From: an uncultured Bacteroidales bacterium
Lineage (GTDB): Bacteria > Bacteroidota > Bacteroidia > Bacteroidales > F082
Length of the DNA: 43,504 nt
Assembly: GCA_947164955.1 (NCBI GenBank)
Contig: CAMUYT010000005.1
Location: 1 to 43,504 of the forward strand
Direction: 5' to 3'
Below the pieces are notes generated by a model. The model worked only from the letters and a program-made list of their open reading frames with translations. It was not told the origin of the DNA and did no database searches. Positions 22,125 to 29,884 of this stretch are shown one piece after another; positions within the stretch are counted from its first letter, which is position 1, and every line of letters begins with the position of its first letter. Made by a program: the position numbers and the translations under genes.

Positions 22125-22154
22125 TTGGAGTAAAGGAAATTCTTTGTACTTTTG
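22125..22154 (+). promoter_or_regulatory. Promoter of rpmH
   Basis: TTG, 19 nt, TACTTTTG: a near-ideal Bacteroidota housekeeping promoter. It lies 55 nt before the rpmH ATG. Confidence 0.8.
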
Positions 22155-22209
22155 CAGCCCGATTCAAAGGGATTTCAGTGTAAAAAGAACAAATAAATAA
22201 GATACAGAG

Positions 22210-22356
22210 ATGAAGCGCACTTATCAACCATCGAACAGAAAACGTAGAAACAAACACGGTTTCAGAGAAAGAATGTCAACGGCTAACGGCCGTAAGGTTT
22301 TGGCCCGCAGAAGAGCCAAAGGCCGCAAAAAACTTACAGTTTCTGACGAGTATTAA
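22210..22356 (+). CDS. rpmH: 50S ribosomal protein L34
   Basis: 48 residues, missed by the ORF track because of its length. The sequence begins [18 protein letters not shown] and continues with [22 protein letters not shown], the signature of L34. The tail VSDEY is a short lineage-specific extension. It is a small, very basic protein of the large ribosomal subunit. It has a strong promoter and a terminator. The usual neighbours rnpA and dnaA are not present here, which is common in this phylum. Confidence 0.98.
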   Translation: MKRTYQPSNRKRRNKHGFRERMSTANGRKVLARRRAKGRKKLTVSDEY

Positions 22357-22393
22357 TTTTCGGAAGCCGTTATATTTCTTATTTAAGGTAACG

Positions 22394-22422
22394 AAGGCGA
22401 CCCCGCAAGGGAATCGCCTTTT
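22394..22422 (+). terminator. Rho-independent terminator after rpmH
   Basis: AAGGCGA / TCGCCTT stem, inner CCC/GGG pair around a GCAA tetraloop-like turn, then TTTTGTTGTTTT. Confidence 0.85.
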
Positions 22423-22448
22423 GTTGTTTTATCTTGTCGCAAACGGCA

Positions 22449-22476
22449 TCTCGCAGTTTGTTTTTTAACTGCGAGA
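22449..22476. terminator. Perfect 10-bp hairpin after the methyltransferase gene
   Basis: TCTCGCAGTT and AACTGCGAGA flank an eight-base T-rich loop. On the minus strand it lies 6 nt after the methyltransferase stop, but without a T-run, so its role as a terminator is uncertain. Confidence 0.5.
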
Positions 22477-22482
22477 CGCAAT

Positions 22483-23256
22483 TCACGACAGTTTCTCGCA
22501 ACGGAAGATGACTTCCTCTCCCCTACGCGCCAAGTGCATCCGTTCGCGTTGTTCGTCGGGTATCTCATAGTAAATCCTATCCTCCGTCACCTTGAAGCCC
22601 GCCTTGCGCAGCACCTCGGCATAATCGCGGCCAAACTGGCGCACGTGGTCGTATTGGCCAAAGAGACGCTCGCGTTCCTTGGGGTCGGTGATGCTCGGAT
22701 CCTCGAACGTGTCGACATCGGGATTGATAGGCACCAGCAGAATGGCCCAGCCTCCCGGCTTCAGAATCCTTTTGATTTCAGAAAAGGCCTTGTTGGCATC
22801 GTTGACGTGTTCAAGGACATGGTTGCAGATGACCACATCGTAGGTGTCGCTCGGCTGGTCGATGGCGGTCACGTCGAGATGCAGGTCGGCAATAGGCGAA
22901 TCGAGGTCGGCAGTGGTGTAATCGAGGTTCTTCAGGGCACGAAAACGCTTCAGGAAAGGCTGCTCAGGCGCGAAATGCAAGACCTTGAGCGGCGCCGTGA
23001 AGAAATCCGTCTTCTCTTTCAAATAAAGCCAAAGCAAACGATGGCGTTCGAGCGACAAACACTTGGGGCACAAGCGGTTGTCCATAGCCTTGCCATAGCC
23101 ATACGGTAGAAACTTTCGGAAATGTCCGCCGCAAACGGGGCATTCCACCTTGTTGCCCAAATAGAACGGACGTATGAGCCAGCTGAACAAGTAACTCAGT
23201 TTGATAAGCCACTGGCGAGGGAAAATCTTGGTGAATAAGGAGATGAGTTTTTTCAT
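22483..23256 (-). CDS. SAM-dependent methyltransferase with N-terminal zinc-ribbon-like motif
   Basis: 257 residues from MKKLISLFTKIFPRQW; the 27-residue extension of the track covers both promoter boxes. Residues about 38-67 hold two Cys pairs (CPVCGG and CPKCLSLERHR), probably a zinc site. A class I methyltransferase domain of type 11 follows: KVLHFAPEQPF, YTTADLDSPIADLHLDVT, VVICNHVLEHVNDANKAFSEIKRILKPGG and WAILLVPI. The usual Gly-rich motif I is replaced by HFAPE, as in other methyltransferases of this subgroup near glycan genes. An N-terminal amphipathic or hydrophobic stretch may sit on the membrane. It is divergent from a GT2 gene; the substrate is unknown. Confidence 0.88.
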   Translation of the reverse strand: MKKLISLFTKIFPRQWLIKLSYLFSWLIRPFYLGNKVECPVCGGHFRKFLPYGYGKAMDNRLCPKCLSLERHRLLWLYLKEKTDFFTAPLKVLHFAPEQPFLKRFRALKNLDYTTADLDSPIADLHLDVTAIDQPSDTYDVVICNHVLEHVNDANKAFSEIKRILKPGGWAILLVPINPDVDTFEDPSITDPKERERLFGQYDHVRQFGRDYAEVLRKAGFKVTEDRIYYEIPDEQRERMHLARRGEEVIFRCEKLS

Positions 23257-23280
23257 TTCAAAAATAGATGATTGATAACG

Positions 23281-23288
23281 CAAAAATA
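23281..23288 (-). promoter_or_regulatory. -7 promoter box for the zinc-ribbon methyltransferase
   Basis: TATTTTTG on the minus strand with TTG 21 nt upstream, 24 nt before the ATG. A second TATTTTTG lies closer, only 2 nt before the ATG, and is less likely to be used. Confidence 0.6.
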
Positions 23289-23301
23289 CACAAAGAAACT
23301 T

Positions 23302-23309
23302 TATCTTTG
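23302..23309 (+). promoter_or_regulatory. -7 promoter box for the GT2 / YfhO glycan operon
   Basis: TATCTTTG, 15 nt before the GT2 ATG. It lies next to the -33 element of the divergent methyltransferase promoter. Confidence 0.6.
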
Positions 23310-23324
23310 CAAAAAATTCGGAAA

Positions 23325-24305
23325 ATGCTGTTTTCAATCATCATACCTGTCTTCAACCGGCCACAGGAAGTCGATGAGCTGCTGGAAAGCCTTTGCACAC
23401 AGACTTTCAACGACTTCGAGGTTGTTGTTGTGGAGGACGGATCGACGGAAAAATGCGAGGAAGTCTGCCAAAAATACACCGACAGATTGACGCTTCGATA
23501 CCATTTCAAGCCCAACAGCGGCCCCGGCCCGTCGCGCAACTACGGTGCCGAACGCAGCCAAGGCGAATACCTTATCATATTGGACTCGGACGTCATCGTT
23601 CCCGTCGATTATTTGGCAATCGTCAAAAGCGAACTCGACCGCGAGCCTTGCGATGCCTTCGGTGGTCCCGACCGCGCTCATCCGTCGTTCACGCCCATAC
23701 AGAAGGCCATCAACTATGCGATGACCTCGTTTTTCACCACAGGCGGCATCCGTGGCGGTGCGAAGAAATTGGACAAGTTTTATCCACGCAGCTTCAATCT
23801 TGGAATAAAAAAGTCGGTTTTCGAAGCCTTGGGAGGCTTTGCTCCCATGCGCTACGGCGAGGACATCGACTTGAGTACCAGAATTTTCGCCAATGGTTAT
23901 TCATGCAGGCTTTTCCCAGAGGCTTACGTTTACCACAAGCGTCGAGTCAAGTTCAGTTCATTTTTCCGACAGGTGAAACACTCGGGCGAGGCGCGTGTCA
24001 TCCTGAAAAAGAAATACCCTGACACCTTCAAGCTCGTGCATCTGCTGCCCGCCGCCTTCGTCGTGGGCAACCTGTTCTTGGTCGTCATGGCACTCTTCCA
24101 CCACTGGCTTTGGCTCGCCCCTATCCTACTCTACTGCTTGATGGTCTTCGTCGACTCACTGATAAAAAACAAAGATATGAAAGTCACATTACTTTCTGTT
24201 CCAGCGGCTTATGTGCAACTTTTCGGTTATGGAACAGGATTCATCAAAGCCTCATGGAACGACATTTTACGCAAAAAAATGCCATCGCAAGGGGAAAAAA
24301 CGTAA
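23325..24305 (+). CDS. Glycosyltransferase family 2
   Basis: 326 residues from MLFSIIIPVFNRPQEVDELL; the track's longer start lies in the promoter. GT-A fold with VVVEDGSTEKCEE, NSGPGPSRNYGAERSQGEYLIILDSDVIVP (the metal-binding D-x-D), and a late GGFAPMRYGEDIDLSTRIFANGYS (ED acid/base region). Two C-terminal membrane segments (about 238-285) anchor it. Such enzymes add sugars to lipid-linked or surface glycans at the cytoplasmic face. It is the first gene of the cluster that runs through DUF4834, YfhO and the following transferases. Confidence 0.92.
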   Translation: MLFSIIIPVFNRPQEVDELLESLCTQTFNDFEVVVVEDGSTEKCEEVCQKYTDRLTLRYHFKPNSGPGPSRNYGAERSQGEYLIILDSDVIVPVDYLAIVKSELDREPCDAFGGPDRAHPSFTPIQKAINYAMTSFFTTGGIRGGAKKLDKFYPRSFNLGIKKSVFEALGGFAPMRYGEDIDLSTRIFANGYSCRLFPEAYVYHKRRVKFSSFFRQVKHSGEARVILKKKYPDTFKLVHLLPAAFVVGNLFLVVMALFHHWLWLAPILLYCLMVFVDSLIKNKDMKVTLLSVPAAYVQLFGYGTGFIKASWNDILRKKMPSQGEKT

Positions 24306-24332
24306 TTTCGCAGCACCTATATATAATATACC

Positions 24333-24548
24333 ATGGGAGGATTTTGGAAGATATTGCTTACCGCCGTCTTGATTTTCTACGTTTTCAACATGATTATCAA
24401 CTTGATATTCAGGAGAAAAGCAAGAAAACTGCAACAGCAAATGGAAGAAAGCCTGAATAACGACCGCAATACGCAAACTGAAGACGAAACAAAGCCCCAT
24501 GTTGACCCAAACATTGGAGAATACACTGATTACGAAGAAGTTGAATAG
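24333..24548 (+). CDS. DUF4834-family small membrane protein
   Basis: 71 residues: one N-terminal membrane segment (about 6-27, ILLTAVLIFYVFNMIINLIF) followed by a basic RRKARKLQQQMEE helix and an acidic tail ending DYEEVE. DUF4834 proteins of this size regularly precede a YfhO gene in Bacteroidota, as here (15-nt gap). Function unknown. The topology suggests a small accessory or scaffold subunit. Confidence 0.87.
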   Translation: MGGFWKILLTAVLIFYVFNMIINLIFRRKARKLQQQMEESLNNDRNTQTEDETKPHVDPNIGEYTDYEEVE

Positions 24549-24563
24549 AACAAAACAAACATC

Positions 24564-27140
24564 ATGAAGAATACTTTTTTCCAAAAGAACAAAACTGTAC
24601 TCAGCATCGTGGCCGCCATCATCGCCTTTGCGGTCATCACGTTGGTTTATTTCAGCCCGGTGCTGCAAGGCAAACGCATCAAACAGCACGACATCGAGAT
24701 GCATCTCGGTATGTCACAAGAGATTACAGAGTTTCGTGAGGCCACGGGTGAACAGACGCTGTGGACCAACGCACCCTTTGGCGGAATGCCAGCATGGAAT
24801 ATCTCCGTGCCCGCGAAGGGCAACCTTACCAACCCAATTTACAAGGGTCTGAGCTTGGGATTTCCACACCCTATCGGCTCCGTATTCATCTGTATGTTAG
24901 GCTTTTTCATCCTGCTCTTGGTACTCGATTGCGGCTTTTGGATCAGTTTTGTCGGAGCCATAGCCTACGGTTTCACGTCCTACCTATTCATCGTCATCGG
25001 GGCGGGACACAACGCCAAGGCCATGGCCATGGCCTATATGGCACCTGTCATCGCCGGCGTACTGTTGGCCTACAAAGGCAAATACCTGTGGGGGTGGATT
25101 TTGACCGCCTTCGCGTTGGCTTTTGAGGTGCGCACCAACCACCTGCAAATCACTTATTATTTGGCTCTGACCATCGTCATTTTGGTCATCGCAGAGTTCA
25201 TCAGCGACATCAAAAGCAAGAGGTTGGGACATTTCTTCAAAGCTTCGGCAGGGCTGGTGGTGGCTGCCATTCTTGGCGTACTCACCTGCTCAACAGCGCT
25301 TTATGGAAACTATGAGTTCGGAAAAGAAACCACCCGTGGCAAACCGGTGCTGACCCGTAACGAAGACAACCAAACCAAGGGCCTCGACCGCGACTACATC
25401 ACCCAATGGAGCTATGGCAAAGGCGAGACTTGGAGCCTGCTGATTCCCAACGCCAAAGGTGGCGCTTCGGCCTATATCGGCAAGCAAAATCCCGCCTTGG
25501 ACAAGGCCGACCGTCAATTCAGGGAAAGCATCGCGCAGAGCAACGCCTATTGGGGCGACCAACCCGGAACGAGCGGCCCAGTGTATGTAGGTGCCATCGT
25601 GGTGTTCCTCTTCGTCCTCGGAGCCTTGACCGTGAAGGGTAAGCTGAAATGGGCTTTGCTCATCGCCACCCTGCTCTCCATCCTGCTCAGCTGGGGCAAG
25701 AACTTCATGGGATTCACCAACTTCTTCTTGGATTATATACCTGGTTACGACAAGTTTAGGGCGGTCAGCATGACCTTGGTCATCGCTGAAGTAACCATGC
25801 CGTTACTCGGTTTCTTGGGGTTGGCCGAAATCGCCAAGAGTCCTGAGAATTTCAAGCAAAACATGAAGAAATTTTATATCGCCTTGGGCATCACGGCAGG
25901 CATCTGCCTCGTGTTCTACATCGCGCCCAAAGTATTCTTCAACTTCCTCAGCCAAGGCGAAGCCGAGCAGTTTGCGGCCATGAGCAAAGGCAAGGACGGA
26001 GCACTTTACGCCAACTTCGCCACGCAACTTGAGAACGTGCGCGTAGCCATCTTCCGCAAGGACGCGATGCGCAGCCTGCTGTTCATCATCCTTGCCGCCG
26101 TGCCGTTGATCCTCTATGGCAAGGGCAAGCTGAAGGGACAAATCACCTTCCCCATCCTCGCCGTGTTGGTGCTCATCGACATGTATCCCATCGACAAGCG
26201 TTACCTCAACAACGACAAGTTCGTGAGCCAGCAGAAATACGACAAACCCTTTACCGCCACGGTGGCCGACAAAGCCATCCTGGAAGACAAAGCACTGGAT
26301 TTCCGTGTAGCCGACATCACCAAAGACATGTTCAACGATGCCAGCACCTGCTATTTCCACAAGTCGCTGGGCGGTTACTCGGGCGCAAAGCTCCGTCGTT
26401 ACCAAGACGTGATTTCACAATACCTTGGCGGCGAACTCAACCAACTCCGCAAGGCCCAAACCGCGCAAGACCTAATGCTGAGTTTGGAACAGCAAAAAGT
26501 CGTCAACATGCTGAACACCAAGTATGTCATCTACAACCCCAACGCTCAACCCTTCCCCAACCCTTACGCGATGGGCAACGCCTGGGTTGCGAAAGACATC
26601 CAATGGGTCGACACGCCTAATGACGAAATCGATGCCATAGGCACCACCGACCTGCAGCACACCACCATCGTGAACAAGGAATTCGAGCAACAGGTTGGGA
26701 ATTACAGACTTACGGATAGCATTTTGCCCGAAATCACGTTGGTGGATTATCAGCCGAACAAGTTGACCTATCGATTCAGTGGCGTTTCAACAGGCTCAAC
26801 GGTCTCCAACTTCTTAGTGGTTTTCTCTGAGATTTGGACTTCGAAAGGCTGGACGATGTACGTCGACGGGCAAGAACAGCCCTTAATGCGTGCCAACTAC
26901 ATCCTGCGTTCAGCGTTGATTCCCAGTGGTGAGCACGAGATTGTGATGGAATATGCGCCCAAGGCCTGGACGGTGGGTAACACGGTCTCGTTCATCAGCT
27001 CGCTCATCATGATCTTGGGCCTGATTGCAGCCTTGATTTACACAGGTCGCCTCAAAAGCATGGAAGGTAGCGCCGCCTCTTTTGGCATACTTGGCGCCAT
27101 AATCTACACTTTCTTCCCCAAGAAAAAAGAAAACGAATGA
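24564..27140 (+). CDS. YfhO-family membrane protein (GT-C-like)
   Basis: 858 residues with about 12 membrane segments plus a large C-terminal soluble region before the last two spans. Family features are LQGKRIKQHDIEMHLGM near the N-terminus with acidic residues, then TLWTNAPFGGMPAWNI, FTSYLFIVIGAGHNAKAMAMAYMAP, and a late FSEIWTSKGWTMYVDG followed by MEYAPKAW. YfhO proteins resemble GT-C glycosyltransferases; the Bacillus member takes part in glycosylating teichoic acid. Here it probably moves sugars from a lipid carrier outside the cytoplasmic membrane. The stop overlaps the next glycosyltransferase start. Confidence 0.92.
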   Translation: MKNTFFQKNKTVLSIVAAIIAFAVITLVYFSPVLQGKRIKQHDIEMHLGMSQEITEFREATGEQTLWTNAPFGGMPAWNISVPAKGNLTNPIYKGLSLGFPHPIGSVFICMLGFFILLLVLDCGFWISFVGAIAYGFTSYLFIVIGAGHNAKAMAMAYMAPVIAGVLLAYKGKYLWGWILTAFALAFEVRTNHLQITYYLALTIVILVIAEFISDIKSKRLGHFFKASAGLVVAAILGVLTCSTALYGNYEFGKETTRGKPVLTRNEDNQTKGLDRDYITQWSYGKGETWSLLIPNAKGGASAYIGKQNPALDKADRQFRESIAQSNAYWGDQPGTSGPVYVGAIVVFLFVLGALTVKGKLKWALLIATLLSILLSWGKNFMGFTNFFLDYIPGYDKFRAVSMTLVIAEVTMPLLGFLGLAEIAKSPENFKQNMKKFYIALGITAGICLVFYIAPKVFFNFLSQGEAEQFAAMSKGKDGALYANFATQLENVRVAIFRKDAMRSLLFIILAAVPLILYGKGKLKGQITFPILAVLVLIDMYPIDKRYLNNDKFVSQQKYDKPFTATVADKAILEDKALDFRVADITKDMFNDASTCYFHKSLGGYSGAKLRRYQDVISQYLGGELNQLRKAQTAQDLMLSLEQQKVVNMLNTKYVIYNPNAQPFPNPYAMGNAWVAKDIQWVDTPNDEIDAIGTTDLQHTTIVNKEFEQQVGNYRLTDSILPEITLVDYQPNKLTYRFSGVSTGSTVSNFLVVFSEIWTSKGWTMYVDGQEQPLMRANYILRSALIPSGEHEIVMEYAPKAWTVGNTVSFISSLIMILGLIAALIYTGRLKSMEGSAASFGILGAIIYTFFPKKKENE

Positions 27141-28447
27141 TGAAGCGCGTTCTGATCATCACGTACTATTGGCCCCCATCAGGCGGCAGCGGCGTGCAAC
27201 GTTGGCTGAAGATGTCGAAATACCTGCCCGAGTACGGCTGGCAGCCCGTGATTTACACTACAGAAAACGCTGAATATCCGATCGTTGACCCCTCATTGGA
27301 GAAAGATGTCTCGTCCAAGGTCGAAGTCATCAGACGTCCCATTTTTGAGCCCTACACCTTTTATAAAAAGTTCCTCGGCATCAAGCAGGAGGAGACCGTG
27401 AAGATGGGTTTCATCGAGGAAAAAGAGAAGAAAAAAAGCTGGAAGACCGACCTCTCGCTGTGGATTCGCGGCAACCTTTTCATCCCTGATGCTCGACGGT
27501 GGTGGGTAAAGCCATCGGTGAAGTACCTGAAAAGCTACCTGAAAGCACACCCCGTTGATGCCATCATCAGTACGGGTCCACCCCACTCCATGCACCTGAT
27601 TGCCATGAAGTTAAAAGAGGAATTGGGGCTTCATTGGATTGCCGACTTCCGCGACCCCTGGACCGAGATCGACTACTACCACGACCTACACCTCACCCGT
27701 TGGGCCGACCGCAAGCACCACAGATTGGAAAAAGAAGTGCTGACCAAGGCCGACAAGGTGGTCACCGTGGCACCCGATGGTGCGAAACGGCTGGGGCGCA
27801 TCGGCAACCGCAACGTCAGGGTCGTCTACAACGGCTTCGACCGCGACGATGATGCCATGACAACCGTTGTCAAGCCCGAAAAGTTCACCATCACCTATCT
27901 CGGCGTGCTGTCGAAGATTCAGAACCCCGAGAAGCTATGGGAAGCCCTTGGCGAGTTAGCCAGAGAAAACGACGGATTTGCCAACACACTAAAAATCAAC
28001 ATGATTGGTCAAATCGACAGTTCAGTTGTGAAAGCCATTGAGCAACAAGGGCTGAGTCAGTACGTCAGCTATTCGCCTTACATTCCGCACGACCAAGTGT
28101 CGGCGGTGCACCGCAGTTCCACCCTGCTCTTGCTCCTGCTCATGCCCGACAGCGAGCCACGCGCCAAGGGACTGCTGACCGGCAAGCTCTTCGAGTATTT
28201 GGCCTCGGGCCGACCCATCCTCTGCATCGGTCCCGAAGACGGCGACGCGGCGAGGATCTTAAAGGAAACGGGCGCCGGAACGACAGTCAGTTTCGGGAAC
28301 AAAGAGAAGATGAAGGAAGTGTTGGGCGACTATTATGCTAACTACCTCGAAGACAACCTTCCTGACAATGCAAACGAAGCCATTGAACGATACTCAAGGA
28401 AAGCCTTAAGTCGCCAATTTGCAGAGCTTTTGGACAAACAAAACTAA
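27137..28447 (+). CDS. Glycosyltransferase, GT4-like, YfhO-linked
   Basis: 436 residues. Two adjacent ATG codons overlap the YfhO stop; either may be used. The sequence opens KRVLIITYYWPPSGGSGVQRWLKMSKYLPEYGW, typical of a Bacteroidota GT4 type that follows YfhO. Other marks are STGPPHSMHLIAMKL, WIADFRDPWTEIDYY, VVYNGFDRDD, and LLTGKLFEYLASGRPILCIGPEDGD for nucleotide-sugar binding. An insert of charged residues around 85-105 (IEEKEKKKSWKTD) may contact the membrane. It is part of the conserved DUF4834-YfhO-GT set. Confidence 0.92.
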   Translation: MMKRVLIITYYWPPSGGSGVQRWLKMSKYLPEYGWQPVIYTTENAEYPIVDPSLEKDVSSKVEVIRRPIFEPYTFYKKFLGIKQEETVKMGFIEEKEKKKSWKTDLSLWIRGNLFIPDARRWWVKPSVKYLKSYLKAHPVDAIISTGPPHSMHLIAMKLKEELGLHWIADFRDPWTEIDYYHDLHLTRWADRKHHRLEKEVLTKADKVVTVAPDGAKRLGRIGNRNVRVVYNGFDRDDDAMTTVVKPEKFTITYLGVLSKIQNPEKLWEALGELARENDGFANTLKINMIGQIDSSVVKAIEQQGLSQYVSYSPYIPHDQVSAVHRSSTLLLLLLMPDSEPRAKGLLTGKLFEYLASGRPILCIGPEDGDAARILKETGAGTTVSFGNKEKMKEVLGDYYANYLEDNLPDNANEAIERYSRKALSRQFAELLDKQN

Positions 28448-28454
28448 ACAAGCC

Positions 28455-29087
28455 ATGGACAAAGACTATTGGAAAGACATCTATTCAAAACAGTCAGAAG
28501 GAGAACGACCTTCTTTATTTGCACAATATATAGCCACCACTTTTCAATTGAGTGGAAAAAGAATCATCGAATTGGGTTGTGGGAATGGCCGCGACGCCAT
28601 TTTTTTTGCCAATGCTAACGCCAATGTGACGGCTATCGATCAGTGTGACAACATCATCGAATTACTAGACGGCCGTTTTAAGAAAGTCAACAATCTAACA
28701 TTCAAATGCCTCGATTTCACTTGCTTGGATGACATGATGCCTTTCGATTTCGTATATTCACGCTTCACGCTTCATTCGATATCCAAGGGACAAGAACAAA
28801 AAGTTGTGAAATGGGCACATCGCAATCTTAACCCATATGGGAAACTATGCATAGAGGTTAGAGGACAAAAAAACGAGATTTTTCAAGTGGGGATACCTGT
28901 TGAAGGAGAGCCAGATGCTTTTATTTTGAACGATCATTACAGAAGGTTTCTCAACTTTGAATCTTTCTGCGACGAACTAAAAACCATCGGCTTTCGAATC
29001 GACTACGCCAAAGAGGAGAAAGGTTTTGCCCCATACAATGGAACAAACGAAACCTATATCAGGATAATCGCTTCAAAACAAGAATAA
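28455..29087 (+). CDS. SAM-dependent methyltransferase
   Basis: 210 residues from MDKDYWKDIYSKQSEGERPSLFAQYI; the track's extra 12 codons overlap the previous gene. Class I fold: motif I IIELGCGNGRDAIFFA (about 37-52), ATAID-type motif II (VTAIDQCDNIIELL), and the post-I FDFVYSRFTLHSISKGQE. Motif content fits small-molecule or sugar methyltransferases. Base composition is more A+T-rich than in the preceding genes. The stop overlaps the LicD start by one base (TAATG). Confidence 0.9.
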   Translation: MDKDYWKDIYSKQSEGERPSLFAQYIATTFQLSGKRIIELGCGNGRDAIFFANANANVTAIDQCDNIIELLDGRFKKVNNLTFKCLDFTCLDDMMPFDFVYSRFTLHSISKGQEQKVVKWAHRNLNPYGKLCIEVRGQKNEIFQVGIPVEGEPDAFILNDHYRRFLNFESFCDELKTIGFRIDYAKEEKGFAPYNGTNETYIRIIASKQE

Positions 29088-29881
29088 TGGAAAATTTCTC
29101 CCAATACAACGGCGAGGGAACAACGCTTCGCAAAATGCAACTTCGCCTTTTAGACATCCTTACCGAGATTGACAAAATCTGCCGGAAGCACGATATTCAA
29201 TACTGGATTGATTTCGGGACATTACTCGGTGCAGTGCGACACAGAGGTTTCATCCCATGGGACGACGACATCGATGTCGCCATGCCAAGCGAAGACTACC
29301 GCCGTTTTTTGGAAATCGCGCCAAAGGAGCTCCCCGACAATTTGTTCCTCCAGACCCAATCAACAGACACCTCCTATCACTTCCTGCTCAACAAGGTGCG
29401 CGACAAAAACTCATTTTTCATTACCCAGCACGAAGACTTCACAAAAGACTACAACAAAGGGCTGTACATTGACATATTTGAAGTGGTCCCCTATCCCCAG
29501 GTTAATCCAAGATTCCAAAAGAAATTGCTTCGATGGCTCTACAAAACCAACTTCTTTTTTTCGGTAAAACAAAGCGTCACATTAAAAAACCATTTGGCCG
29601 CCATCAGTTTTCCTATCATTAAAGGCTCTTTGAATCTAGTTTGGGCCATACTGAATCTGAAGCCCAAAAACAAGTTCGGATATGAAAAACGCTTTAGTCC
29701 ATACGGCAATTCCTACACTGCCGACATGATTTTCCCATTGAAGGACATTGTTTTTGAAGGAAAAACCTTTTTGGCGCCAGCCAATCCTGACCGTTATCTC
29801 ACAAGCATATACAAGGACTACATGCGTATCCCTCCCGAAGAGAAGCGCGTCACACACATCATCCATGTCGAAATGCGTTAA
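29087..29881 (+). CDS. LicD-family phosphotransferase
   Basis: 264 residues. The LicD hallmark is clear: KICRKHDIQYWIDFGTLLGAVRHRGFIPWDDDIDVAM, with the nucleotidyltransferase-like G(T)LLGA and the DDDID metal site near residues 45-63. Later family segments are NKVRDKNSFF, GLYIDIFEVVPYP and FPLKDIVFEGKTFLAPANPDRYL. LicD enzymes transfer phosphocholine or other phospho-alditols from CDP donors onto surface glycans. Choline-uptake or -activation genes (licA-C) are not in the window, so the donor is open. Confidence 0.93.
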   Translation: MENFSQYNGEGTTLRKMQLRLLDILTEIDKICRKHDIQYWIDFGTLLGAVRHRGFIPWDDDIDVAMPSEDYRRFLEIAPKELPDNLFLQTQSTDTSYHFLLNKVRDKNSFFITQHEDFTKDYNKGLYIDIFEVVPYPQVNPRFQKKLLRWLYKTNFFFSVKQSVTLKNHLAAISFPIIKGSLNLVWAILNLKPKNKFGYEKRFSPYGNSYTADMIFPLKDIVFEGKTFLAPANPDRYLTSIYKDYMRIPPEEKRVTHIIHVEMR

Positions 29882-29884
29882 CCC

